Source: Pandoraea bronchicola (GTDB taxonomy: Bacteria > Pseudomonadota > Gammaproteobacteria > Burkholderiales > Burkholderiaceae). From it: DNA of 64,000 nucleotides. This document shows positions 16,705 to 25,119 of the stretch, piece after piece. The position numbers were made by a program, and so were the translations under genes. The notes under the pieces are model-generated. The model had not been told where the DNA came from and searched no databases. It saw only the letters and a program-made list of their open reading frames with translations. The first letter of the stretch is position 1, and each line of letters starts with the position of its first letter. The stretch covers positions 62,001-126,000 of the forward strand of contig NZ_CABPST010000002.1 in the NCBI RefSeq assembly GCF_902459805.1. Reading direction: 5' to 3'.

Positions 16705-18339
16705 ATGTCCATGTCCAACGTTGCCCGAGTTGCGCCGGTGAATGCGCAGTTGCTTTCCTCTTCACATCCTTATACGCAGTACTTTCCCCAGCGGGCCGAG
16801 GGCGACCGGCTCGATGTCGTACCGCTGCTGATGGCGGGCCTTCAGGGCGCTTCAGCCAAACCGGTTGTCGTGTTCGAGGGCGAAGCCATCGACCGTGCGC
16901 AGATGGCCGCGCGTGTCGGGGCCTTTCAGGCTTGGTTCGCCGCGCAGGGCCTCGTGCCGGGCGACCGGGTCGCGGTCATGCTGGGTAACAGCGCGGCGCA
17001 GGTTGCCTTGATCTACGCCCTCATGCTCTCGGGGCTGGTGTGGGTGCCGGTCAACACGCGTCTGAAGGGCGACGGGATCGAATATTTGCTCGGCCACGCC
17101 AAGCCGAAGCTGCTCATCGCAGAGCCGGCGTTTGCCGAGGTGCTGGACGCTGGTGTGGCCCTCGCGGCGCAGCAGCCGGATCATCACGGGACGCGCGTCG
17201 AACGTTGTCTGCTGGCCGAGGTGACGGCGCAAGCTGCCGCGTATGCCGGCGCCCGGCCGGTGGCGGCGGACGTCACCCCTGCGTCGGTGCTGTGCATCAT
17301 CTACACGTCGGGCACGACCGGCGCGCCCAAGGGCGTGTTGTTCACGCACCGCATGATGCGCATCGCCAGCGAGGCGGCACTGCGGGTGGCGGATGCGCAC
17401 GACGGCGACCGGCTGTTCCTGTGGGAGCCGTTGTGCCACATCGGCGGCGCGCAAATGTTGTTGCTGCCGTTCCTCGCCGACGTCGAGATGCATGTGGTGG
17501 AGCGCTTCTCCGCGAGCCGCTTCTGGCAGCAATGTGCGGCCGCGCAGGCGACGCATCTGCACTACCTCGGCGGCATTCTCGACATCCTCATGCAACTGCC
17601 GCGCGACGCCCAGCCGGCGCAGAATTCCTTGCGCGTAGCGTGGGGCGCAGGCGTCTCCGCAAGTGCATGGCAGGCCACGCGAACGCGTCTGCAATGCACA
17701 TTGCGAGAGTGCTACGGCATGACCGAGTGCTCGAGCTTCGCCACCCTCAATGACGAGGACGTGCCGGGCTCCATCGGCCATGCACTGCCGTGGCTGACGC
17801 TGGAATTGCTCGACGATGCCGGGCAACCGGTGGCCGACGGCGAACCGGGCGAGATCGTTCTGTCGAGCGAGGTGGAAGGGGTGTTTTTGCCCGGTTATCT
17901 CGACAATCCGGAAGCCACATCGAAGGCGCTGCGCGACGGCAAGCTCTTCACCGGGGACAGCGCGCGGCGCGGTGCCGACGGCAGCCTGGTCTTCATCGGC
18001 CGTCGCACGGACAGCATGCGGGTGCGCGGCGAGAACGTATCGGCCTGGGAGATCGAGCGCGTATTCGCGCGGCATCCGGCAGTAGCGGCGTGTGCGGCCA
18101 TCGGCATCGCGAGCGACATCGGTGAGCAGGACGTGATGCTCTACGTGCAGTTCCGCGACGGTCAGGCCATCGACTGGACGACGCTCTCGCAATGGGCCGC
18201 AGACAAATTGGCCAGCTACCAGCGGCCACGCTACTATCGCGAGACGCCGCACTTCGAGACGACACCGTCGGAGCGCATTCGCAAGCATCTGCTCTCGCGC
18301 GATACCGATGGGGCGTGGGAGATGACGGTGACAAAGTGA
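16705..18339 (+). CDS. AMP-dependent acyl-CoA ligase (ANL superfamily)
   Basis: A 544-residue adenylate-forming ligase. The phosphate-binding loop YTSGTTGAPKGVLFTH lies near residue 201, the adenine-site motif YGMTECSS near 337, and the hinge region TGDSARRGADGSLVFIGRR near 418; the C-terminal catalytic Lys region ends SERIRKHLL. It should activate a carboxylic acid to its acyl-CoA in the cytoplasm. It most resembles the CaiC/fatty-acyl ligase group. It starts 17 bases after the fused permease, so import and CoA activation are probably co-expressed. A second ATG two codons later is an equally possible start. Confidence 0.9.
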   Translation: MSMSNVARVAPVNAQLLSSSHPYTQYFPQRAEGDRLDVVPLLMAGLQGASAKPVVVFEGEAIDRAQMAARVGAFQAWFAAQGLVPGDRVAVMLGNSAAQVALIYALMLSGLVWVPVNTRLKGDGIEYLLGHAKPKLLIAEPAFAEVLDAGVALAAQQPDHHGTRVERCLLAEVTAQAAAYAGARPVAADVTPASVLCIIYTSGTTGAPKGVLFTHRMMRIASEAALRVADAHDGDRLFLWEPLCHIGGAQMLLLPFLADVEMHVVERFSASRFWQQCAAAQATHLHYLGGILDILMQLPRDAQPAQNSLRVAWGAGVSASAWQATRTRLQCTLRECYGMTECSSFATLNDEDVPGSIGHALPWLTLELLDDAGQPVADGEPGEIVLSSEVEGVFLPGYLDNPEATSKALRDGKLFTGDSARRGADGSLVFIGRRTDSMRVRGENVSAWEIERVFARHPAVAACAAIGIASDIGEQDVMLYVQFRDGQAIDWTTLSQWAADKLASYQRPRYYRETPHFETTPSERIRKHLLSRDTDGAWEMTVTK

Positions 18340-18413
18340 TCCGTTCGGGCAGGGTGGTGGTGCCGTCATCGAGGTCATGACGGCGATTTTCGGGTTATCG
18401 GCATAAGATATGA

Positions 18414-18434
18414 AGTTATTTTTATGAGATAATC
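18414..18434. promoter_or_regulatory. Operator-like site before the IclR gene, matching the site at 11669
   Basis: This 21-base stretch begins AGTTATT and continues after a variable core with TGAGATAA; the two sites agree at those 15 positions. It lies about 30 bases before the IclR start, a usual place for autorepression. A further TTATC...GATA pair lies just upstream near 18395-18410. Confidence 0.55.
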
Positions 18435-18464
18435 GCGCCATGTCTGCCCCATTCCATAACGATC

Positions 18465-19313
18465 GTGGCCACCACTAAAACCCCTCGTCCCCGCGCCAAA
18501 CCGGCCGGCGCCACCGAGACGCCGGCCGCAAGTGCGCCGGCAGCCGACTCCACGCTTTACGTTCAGTCCGTCGAAAAGGCGATGAAGGTGCTGACGGCGT
18601 TCGACGGCTCGAAGCGTCATCTATCGCTCTCCGAAATTGCCGTGGCGACGGGCCTCGACGTCAGCGCGGCGCAGCGCTTCACCTTTACGCTGTCGGCGCT
18701 GGGCTATTTGCTCAAGGACCCGCAGAGCAAGAAGTACGAACTCTCGCCGAAGCTGCTGGATTTCACGTATCACTATCTCGTCTCGAACGAACTGGTAAGC
18801 CGCGCGGCGCCGTATCTCCAGCAACTCGCGGCCGAGACGGAGGAGGCCACGAATCTGACGGTCCGCCTCGACACGGACATCGTGTTCGTGCTGCGTATCG
18901 TGAGCCGAAGCGTGTTCAACGCGAACGTCATCGTCGGCTCGCGCCTGCCCGCGTATTGCACGGCGCCGGGGCTGGCGATGCTCGCCACACTCGACGATGC
19001 TGAGATCGACGACATTCTGGCGCGCACGAATCTCGTACAGTTCACCCCCGCCACCGTGGCGCAACCGCGCAAGATCAAGGAGCGGCTGGCACGCATTCGC
19101 AAGCAGGGCTATTCGCACACGGAAGATGAGTTTTTCATGGGCGACATTTCGACGGCGGCCGCCGTGGTGAATCAGGACGGCAGGGCCATCGGGGCGATTA
19201 ATATTGCGGTACCCCGGGTGCGCTGGAATGCCGAGCGCGACGAGCGACGCTTCGCCGATCTCGTGATCCAGACGGCGGGCGCATTGTCGGCGCGGCGTCG
19301 ACAGGAAATGTAA
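18465..19313 (+). CDS. IclR-family transcriptional regulator
   Basis: The 282-residue protein has a basic Ala/Pro-rich tail of about 30 residues, then a winged helix-turn-helix (about 34-95, LSLSEIAVATGLDVSAAQRF) and the C-terminal IclR effector domain (about 105-270, with AYCTAPGLAMLA). IclR proteins sense small organic acids and control nearby catabolic genes. The GTG at 18465 is the best start for this frame. A 12-codon frame starting with ATG at 18440 overlaps it. The gene ends the import/CoA-activation cluster, and its own promoter and that of the first cluster gene share an operator-like sequence, so it most likely controls both. Confidence 0.88.
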   Translation: MATTKTPRPRAKPAGATETPAASAPAADSTLYVQSVEKAMKVLTAFDGSKRHLSLSEIAVATGLDVSAAQRFTFTLSALGYLLKDPQSKKYELSPKLLDFTYHYLVSNELVSRAAPYLQQLAAETEEATNLTVRLDTDIVFVLRIVSRSVFNANVIVGSRLPAYCTAPGLAMLATLDDAEIDDILARTNLVQFTPATVAQPRKIKERLARIRKQGYSHTEDEFFMGDISTAAAVVNQDGRAIGAINIAVPRVRWNAERDERRFADLVIQTAGALSARRRQEM

Positions 19314-19683
19314 GGGAATTCAGTGCGCCGCGAATGGGTTGGTCGGCCGACCGGTAGTCCTCTCAAAATGGCGTGCTAAAATCCCGCCCCATGGGTATGG
19401 AGCAAGGCTGAATTCCGGGAATTCCGGCATCACGCGTCGCGGCACGCAACCCAACGTGCCCCAGGGAAGACACGTGATCAGGCATGTCGTGCCGAAATTC
19501 CTTTGAGAAACCGATGGCCGGACCGGGGCGGCCAGACGGTGCACCGCATACGGTGCGCAAGCCGCTGCCAGACTTTCCATACCGAATAACGAACCGCTGA
19601 TCTCTCAGACAGGTTTTCATTCCCCCGTACTTCAAACTGCGCATCGCGTTCCGGGCGGTCATGCCCGAGGATTTGCGGCGCGT
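19314..19683. other. Non-coding region with short palindrome and direct repeat
   Basis: About 370 bases between the IclR gene and a diguanylate cyclase gene. It holds the palindrome GGTCGGCCGACC (19341-19352) and two adjacent copies of GAATTCCGG (19410-19427). No gene was found; the function of either element is unknown. Confidence 0.5.
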
Positions 19684-20940
19684 ATGGGGGATGGAGCCAT
19701 GGCGCTTGGTTTGTCGCTGCCGGCGTTGGACCTGCCGACATTGCAGTTCGTGACTTTCCTGTTGAGTATTGCGACAGGCATCCTGTTCATGCTCGACGCC
19801 TTGCGTCGCGACGAAGCCGAGTCTCCGCGCTGGTGGAGTCTGGCCTTCCTGCTCGCTACGTTCTCTCCCATTCTCTATCTGCTTGCTGCGCGAAGCTCCC
19901 GGCTCGCGGTGCTTTATCCACTGGGCAATGCCGTGGCGACGCTCGCCTTCGCGATGGTATGGAGCGGCGCGCGCCGTTTCTATTCGCGCAGCGTGCAATG
20001 GGTCGCGGTGTTCGGCGGTCCGGCGGTGCTGCTGTGGGGGACGTGGCTGTTCGCCCGCCCGCTCGATGCCTGGAGCGGGGGTGTTCTGTTCTTCTCGTTA
20101 CTCGCGTTCTACAGCCTGATGGCGGCGAAGGAATTCTGGCAGGCCTCGGGACTGCGCCTGCCGAGCAGCGTCGTGCTGGCGGTGGTCGCGGTGTTGCACG
20201 GCTCGTTTTATGCGGTGCGGGCGGTGGCGCTGGTATGGCTCGGGCCGGCGGATCCCCGGTTTCTGACGTGGTTCGGCCCGCAAGTGTCGACGACGGAAAT
20301 GCTGGTGCTGATCGTGGTGGCGAGCTTCCTGATGGTCTCGCTGGGCAAGGAGCGTTCGGAAATCGCGCTGCATCGCGCCGCCACGCGAGACGGCCTGACG
20401 CAGGCATTCAACCGTCCGGAGTTCACGCGTCTCGCACGCGAGCAGTTGCGAAAGCACAGCGCGTCACGCGCGCCGGTGGCCTTGTTGCTGCTGGATCTGG
20501 ACCACTTCAAGCGCATCAACGATACCTATGGACATCCGTTCGGCGATATTGTGCTGTTGTTGTTCGCCCGCACGGCGTCGCAGCAACTGCGCTCGGACGA
20601 CATTTTCGGGCGCTACGGCGGCGAAGAGTTCGCGTTGTTTCTGCCGGGGGTGGGCGCGACTGAGGCGCAGACCATCGCTGAACGAGTGCGCGAAGCCTTC
20701 GAGCGGGCGGGCCGCATGGTGCAGGGTGAAACGGTGGCTGCGACGGTGAGCATCGGGATCGCCTGCGACGAGCGTTCGCGTGGGGAGTTGTCGTCGTTGG
20801 TGCAACGGGCCGATCGCGCACTGTATCAGGCCAAGGCGGCTGGCCGGAATCGCTGTATGCGTTACACGCCGGAGACGGCGATGCCGCCCGCGCAGACGCG
20901 TGTCGAGGTGCAGCCGCTACGCACAGCGGCCGGGGGCTGA
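19684..20940 (+). CDS. Membrane diguanylate cyclase with GGDEF domain
   Basis: A 418-residue protein whose first 225 residues hold about six or seven hydrophobic helices, followed by a GGDEF domain (about 245-400). The catalytic loop is RYGGEEF (GGEEF at about 312-316), an active variant, and RSDD nine residues earlier is a complete allosteric inhibitory site (RxxD) for c-di-GMP feedback. It should make c-di-GMP from two GTP at the inner membrane. The membrane part is not a domain I can name. The start could be 19684 or the ATG at 19699; the latter has GGAG too close for an ideal site. Confidence 0.88.
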   Translation: MGDGAMALGLSLPALDLPTLQFVTFLLSIATGILFMLDALRRDEAESPRWWSLAFLLATFSPILYLLAARSSRLAVLYPLGNAVATLAFAMVWSGARRFYSRSVQWVAVFGGPAVLLWGTWLFARPLDAWSGGVLFFSLLAFYSLMAAKEFWQASGLRLPSSVVLAVVAVLHGSFYAVRAVALVWLGPADPRFLTWFGPQVSTTEMLVLIVVASFLMVSLGKERSEIALHRAATRDGLTQAFNRPEFTRLAREQLRKHSASRAPVALLLLDLDHFKRINDTYGHPFGDIVLLLFARTASQQLRSDDIFGRYGGEEFALFLPGVGATEAQTIAERVREAFERAGRMVQGETVAATVSIGIACDERSRGELSSLVQRADRALYQAKAAGRNRCMRYTPETAMPPAQTRVEVQPLRTAAGG

Positions 20941-21134
20941 CACATTATTGCCTGGGTGCCCCGAGATTGGCGGCAGGCGGCGCGGGTCACGAGAGGCGTG
21001 TTGCCGCTAAGGTCCACGCGGCCCCCGCTGCGCAACGGCCTGCGGCCCGCAACGCGGGTACGCCGTGTATTGGGCGTCGTGAATCGGTGTTCTGCGACGC
21101 ATTTCACCCATTGTCTTGATTAAAAACTAGCGCC

Positions 21135-21539
21135 GTGCCCCCGACTGTTCGCAATTCGTTAATTTGGGTGTTCGATCCATTCGAACAGGACGAGACTTTT
21201 CTGACTCGTAGAATGTTCGGTGCCGATGCCGCTTACGTGCATGGGATGCAGTGTCTGGCCGTGATCGACCGTGAGGCGCCGTGGGATGGGCTGCTCGTGT
21301 GTACGTCGCGTGAGCATCACGCATCGCTGATGGCGGAGATGCCAGCGTTGCGTCCGCACCCGGTGCTGGGGAAGTGGCTGTATCTGCCGCAGAGCGAAGC
21401 GGACTTCGAGTCCATCGCGCAGCGTTTGACGGCACGTGTTCTCGCTGGCGATCCGCGTATCGGCGTGGCGCCGAAGCCTCGTCAGCCACGTCAGGCAGGC
21501 AAGCGCGCGGCGGCGCATGCCCGCCGCGTCAAGCCGTAG
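21135..21539 (+). CDS. Small conserved protein, possible TfoX-N-like fold
   Basis: A 134-residue soluble protein. The stretch LTRRMFGADAAYVHGMQCLA resembles the N-terminal domain of TfoX/Sxy proteins (pattern RKMFGG.g.y..g..FA), which is also found in many stand-alone proteins of unknown role; the resemblance is weak. The C-terminal 30 residues are Lys/Arg-rich and probably disordered. The GTG at 21135 is the first start in frame and has no good ribosome-binding site, so the true start is uncertain. It ends three bases before the stop codon of the convergent efflux gene. Confidence 0.6.
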   Translation: MPPTVRNSLIWVFDPFEQDETFLTRRMFGADAAYVHGMQCLAVIDREAPWDGLLVCTSREHHASLMAEMPALRPHPVLGKWLYLPQSEADFESIAQRLTARVLAGDPRIGVAPKPRQPRQAGKRAAAHARRVKP

Positions 21540-21542
21540 GCG

Positions 21543-23081
21543 TCAGTCCGCCGCCACGTGCACCATCTCGTCCACGCCGCCGGGGGGCTTCTTCTTCATG
21601 CGGATGAAGAGCAGCAGTGGCATGACGGCAAGCGTGAGCCCCATCATGAGTCTGAAATCGTCCAGATAGGCGATCATCGCGGCCTGTCGCGTGACTTCAG
21701 CATTGAGCGCAGCCATTGCGGCCGCCCCATAGGTCTGCGCGTACGCCTCGACGCCTTGCGTGAACGGCGTGATGGACTCCGAGAGCACTGCGTGATTGAC
21801 CTGCGTGTTCTGCGTGAGCAGCGTCTGCACGACCGAGATGCCGATACTGCTGCCAATGTTGCGTGACAGGCTGTAGATCGCTGCGCCGTCGGCGCGTAAC
21901 GTGCCGGGCAGGGTGGCGAACGTGACCGTGGTGAGCGGCACGAAGACGAAGCCGAGACCGAAGCCCTGAATGACACCTGGCCAGACGATGTCCGACGGAC
22001 GTAGCGTGAGCGAGTATCCGGCCATCAGGTACAGCGAATACGCGGTGAGCGCAAAGCCGAAGCCAAGCAGATAGCGAACGTCGACTTTGCCGACCAGCCG
22101 CCCGACGATCAGCATGGCGGCCATGGTGCCCGCCCCGGAGGGTGCCGTCACCAGCCCGGTCAGGATCGCGGGATAGCCGAACAGACTTTGCAGCATCGGC
22201 GGGAGCAGGGCGCGCGTGGCGTAGAGAATGATGCCGACGACGAAGATATAGACGACGCCCGTGTTGAAGTTCCGGTCGCGCAGCAACGCACGGTTGAAGA
22301 ACGAGTGCTCGCCAGCGGTCCACGTGTGGACGATGAAGTACGCGAAACAGACGATGGCGCCGAGCATCTCAAGCCAGATCTCGGTGGCGTTCAGCCAATC
22401 CTGTTGCTCGCCCCGGTCGAGCAACAACTGCAACAGTCCAATGGACAGACTCAGCGTGACGAAGCCCAGCCCATCGAACTTTCCGGCTTTCGGCTCCGGC
22501 GGTTCCTTCAGATAGGCGGCAATACCGAGGAATGCGATCAGTCCGATGGGCAGGTTGATGTAAAACACCCAGCGCCAGTTGTAGCTATCCGTCAACCAGC
22601 CGCCGAGCGAGGGGCCGAGAATCGGACCGACCATCACGCCCATGCCGAAGACCGCCATCGCCGAACCGTGTTTGTGCGGCGGGTTGATGTCGAGCATGGT
22701 CGCCTGCGAAAGCGGCACCAGCGCGGCACCGCAAATCCCCTGGAACAGACGTGCCGCCACAATCTCCGTGAGCGATTGCGCCATGCCGCACAACGCCGAC
22801 GCAATCGTGAAGCCGGCGACCGACCACAGGAAGACGCGCCGGCGTCCGAAGCGAGCGCAGAGCGTGCCGGTGAGCGGCGTCGCAATGGCGGCTGCCACGA
22901 TATACGACGTCAGCACCCAGGTAATCGAGTCCTGCGAGGCCGAAAGGCTGCCCTGCATATGGGGCAGGGCAACGTTGGCGATGGTGCTGTCAAGGGTCTG
23001 CAACACCGTCGCGAGCATGACGGACATACTGACGAGCGCGCGGTGCTTGCCCGGATCGTCAGTCTTTTGCGGAGATGACAC
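21543..23081 (-). CDS. DHA2-family drug efflux transporter (EmrB/QacA type)
   Basis: A 512-residue, probably 14-helix major facilitator. Motif A-like ARFGRRRVF, the DHA2 motif LDSTIANVALP in helix 1 and GPILGPSLGGWL in helix 5 identify the H+-driven multidrug exporter group. The GTG at 23081 has GAGG seven bases upstream. It lies 90 bases after a MarR gene on the same strand, suggesting a MarR-repressed efflux unit. There is no membrane-fusion partner beside it, so it may work alone or with a partner encoded elsewhere. Confidence 0.9.
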   Translation of the reverse strand: MSSPQKTDDPGKHRALVSMSVMLATVLQTLDSTIANVALPHMQGSLSASQDSITWVLTSYIVAAAIATPLTGTLCARFGRRRVFLWSVAGFTIASALCGMAQSLTEIVAARLFQGICGAALVPLSQATMLDINPPHKHGSAMAVFGMGVMVGPILGPSLGGWLTDSYNWRWVFYINLPIGLIAFLGIAAYLKEPPEPKAGKFDGLGFVTLSLSIGLLQLLLDRGEQQDWLNATEIWLEMLGAIVCFAYFIVHTWTAGEHSFFNRALLRDRNFNTGVVYIFVVGIILYATRALLPPMLQSLFGYPAILTGLVTAPSGAGTMAAMLIVGRLVGKVDVRYLLGFGFALTAYSLYLMAGYSLTLRPSDIVWPGVIQGFGLGFVFVPLTTVTFATLPGTLRADGAAIYSLSRNIGSSIGISVVQTLLTQNTQVNHAVLSESITPFTQGVEAYAQTYGAAAMAALNAEVTRQAAMIAYLDDFRLMMGLTLAVMPLLLFIRMKKKPPGGVDEMVHVAAD

Positions 23082-23171
23082 GGTAATTCCTCGGGTAGAT
23101 CGTTGTTCTTGTCGTTATGGCGATGCGAAGTGGTTTGCCTTCGCATGCGTTGTCTCCTGCACCTTGTGGGA

Positions 23172-23660
23172 TTACTCCGGCTCCGCCTCCTCGGTACGGC
23201 GCGCGGGGGCGGGACATTCGGCTTCGGCGCGTGTCAGGTTCGTCAGCACTTTGCCCAGCAAGCGCGACAACTCGGCACGCTCGGCCGGTGTGAGGTCGGC
23301 CAGCGCCTCGCGCTCGGTCACGTTGGCGAAGGCGACGATCGTGTCGATCTTCGCCTCGGAGGCCTCTGTCAGGTAAAGCAGGTGCGCGCGTTTGTCGTTC
23401 GGATCGCGTTCGCGACGAACGAGCCCCTTTTCCCTGAGCCGGTCCAGCAGTCTGACGAGCGCCATCGGCGTCAACTCCATGCGTTCGGCCAGTTCGGCCT
23501 GTGTCTGCACGCCATAGCGATGCAGCATGACCAGCACGCGGCATTGCGCCCGCGTGAGATCGAAGTTGCCGCGAGCGCGCCGGTCGAACAAGCGCGAGTG
23601 AATGCGCGCGACGTCGTGCACCAGCGTGCCGAAACGGGACGACCAATCAATTTTCGACAT
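23172..23660 (-). CDS. MarR-family transcriptional regulator
   Basis: A 162-residue winged helix protein with the MarR DNA-reading helix LTPMALVRLLDRLREKGLVR and the wing motif RERDPNDKRAHLLYLT. MarR proteins repress efflux or catabolic genes and release DNA on binding small phenolic or other ligands. The exporter gene follows on the same strand, and an inverted repeat lies at 23714-23725 in front of this gene, so autorepression together with the pump is likely. Confidence 0.9.
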   Translation of the reverse strand: MSKIDWSSRFGTLVHDVARIHSRLFDRRARGNFDLTRAQCRVLVMLHRYGVQTQAELAERMELTPMALVRLLDRLREKGLVRRERDPNDKRAHLLYLTEASEAKIDTIVAFANVTEREALADLTPAERAELSRLLGKVLTNLTRAEAECPAPARRTEEAEPE

Positions 23661-24025
23661 GTCGCAGCAAAAAAGCCGGCGTCGCGCTCAGGCGGCTCCG
23701 GCGGGGCAAATAGTAAACACGTTTAGCATTTTGCCAGAGTCACGCTTCGGGCGGCAACTGTCGCAAATAGGTGACACTCGTGCGGGAGCGTCCGGCAGGT
23801 CAAACGGGGGAGGGGCGGTTTTACACGGTGCGACGGGGGTTCCCGGGCGGTTGGCACAACTGACGGCCGCGGGGGCGTGAGACGCTCCCGAAACTGTGAA
23901 AAAGCCAAGAGAAATAAGCACTTGACACTTCGCCTCGGCGGATCAAGAAAGGAATGGTGCGATGCATCGGCGAGATCGCCCGAGCATGGCACCAGCCCTC
24001 TTTTTGACCTTAAGGAGTGTCAATC
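23661..24025. other. Divergent intergenic region between marR and the FeeM-type gene
   Basis: About 365 bases containing the MarR operator candidate at 23714 and the promoter of the plus-strand gene. A TTGACA-like hexamer lies near 23923, without a convincing -10 partner. No gene was found. Confidence 0.5.
23714..23725. promoter_or_regulatory. Candidate MarR operator
   Basis: TAAAC and GTTTA form an inverted repeat with a two-base centre, flanked by GCAAA on the left and TTTTGC on the right, which extends the near-symmetry. It lies about 55 bases before the MarR start, an expected position for an autoregulatory site. Confidence 0.5.
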
Positions 24026-24901
24026 ATGTTTGACCTTTCACAAGCTTCGGATGTCCTTTCCATCACTGAAACCGACCGGCCGACCGGCAATCTTCCTCCG
24101 GCATCGCCGGCAGCCGCCGCCCGCCCGCCGGTTTCCGATCTCAATGCAATGCGCGAAGAGCGACTGCCCTTCATCGTGACCATTGCGAGCGATGAGACGG
24201 CTTTACGCGACGCGGTGGCGATGCGTCAGGCCGCATACGGACGCCATCTTCCTGAACTCGCCGCCACCTTGAACGAGCCGGAGGCCAGCGATCGCGAGCC
24301 GGGCGCCATCGTACTCGTGGCACGCGCGAGACTCGACGGCGCCGTGCTCGGTACGATGCGCATCCAGACCAATCGATATCAGTCGTTGCATCTGGAGGAC
24401 TCGGCGCCCTTGCCCTCGTGGCTGGGCAGCGCAGCGCTGGCCGAGGCGACACGTCTGGGTGTGGTGGCGGGGCCGGTCGGGCGCGTCGTCAAGACGGCGC
24501 TGTTCAAGGCGTTCTACCAGTATTGCGTACTCTCCGGTATCGACTGGATGGTGATTACGGCGCGCCCGCCTTTGCATCGGCAGTACGAAGCACTGATGTT
24601 TGTCGACGTGTTCCCGTCACAAGCCCTGATTCCGATGGCGCATGTGGGGGGCATCGGGCATCGCGTATTGGCGCTGGACGTGGCGCAGGCGCGCGCACGC
24701 TGGCAGGCGGCGGGGCATCCGCTGTTTGCCTACATGTGTCTGACACATCATCCGGACTTGCGACTGGGGGTGCCGGGCGATGAAGAGGGCGTGCATGGCG
24801 CATTGTCGGGTGAAGCCAGTATTGACGCGCATTTGCGGCATTTATCTTTTGGTGCCGACGAGGTACGATGCGTAGCATCGGGCTTAAGCCTGGCGGTGTA
24901 A
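24026..24901 (+). CDS. FeeM-type N-acyl amino acid synthase, GNAT fold
   Basis: The 291-residue protein resembles the FeeM catalytic core, a GNAT-fold enzyme related to acyl-homoserine-lactone synthases that makes N-acyl amino acids from acyl-carrier protein and an amino acid. Visible marks are VAMRQAAYGRHLPEL near residue 65, GTMRIQTNRYQSL, and the EATRLGVVAG segment near 150 that corresponds to the conserved strand/loop of this group. The ATG at 24026 has AAGGAG nine bases upstream. It lies 218 bases before a large membrane GGDEF-EAL protein on the same strand; a link between acyl-amino-acid signals and c-di-GMP is possible but unproven. Confidence 0.72.
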   Translation: MFDLSQASDVLSITETDRPTGNLPPASPAAAARPPVSDLNAMREERLPFIVTIASDETALRDAVAMRQAAYGRHLPELAATLNEPEASDREPGAIVLVARARLDGAVLGTMRIQTNRYQSLHLEDSAPLPSWLGSAALAEATRLGVVAGPVGRVVKTALFKAFYQYCVLSGIDWMVITARPPLHRQYEALMFVDVFPSQALIPMAHVGGIGHRVLALDVAQARARWQAAGHPLFAYMCLTHHPDLRLGVPGDEEGVHGALSGEASIDAHLRHLSFGADEVRCVASGLSLAV

Positions 24902-25119
24902 TGCCGTTATTCGAACTAACGTTATCCCGTCGTGCGCAGGTATCGGTTGTTGCGGCGACGGCGGTAACGGGCAGGACGGGCGAGAGACACCTGACCGTGC
25001 GGGCCGGAACATCGGCTGCACGGGACAGGGCCGGCCCGGCCGGCAAGGCAGGCAGAGATGCACGCCTTGTCCGGAAATCAACGCGGGGGCGATCAACGAG
25101 ATAAGGGCATACGAGTCAT

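Noticed and set aside
15557-16765. 402-codon minus-strand frame opposite the fused permease
   Set aside because: Antisense shadow without protein features; the sense strand is clearly coding.
24012-24040. Sigma-54 promoter before the FeeM-type gene (TGGCAC near 23993)
   Set aside because: The GG element has no GC at the required ten-base spacing.
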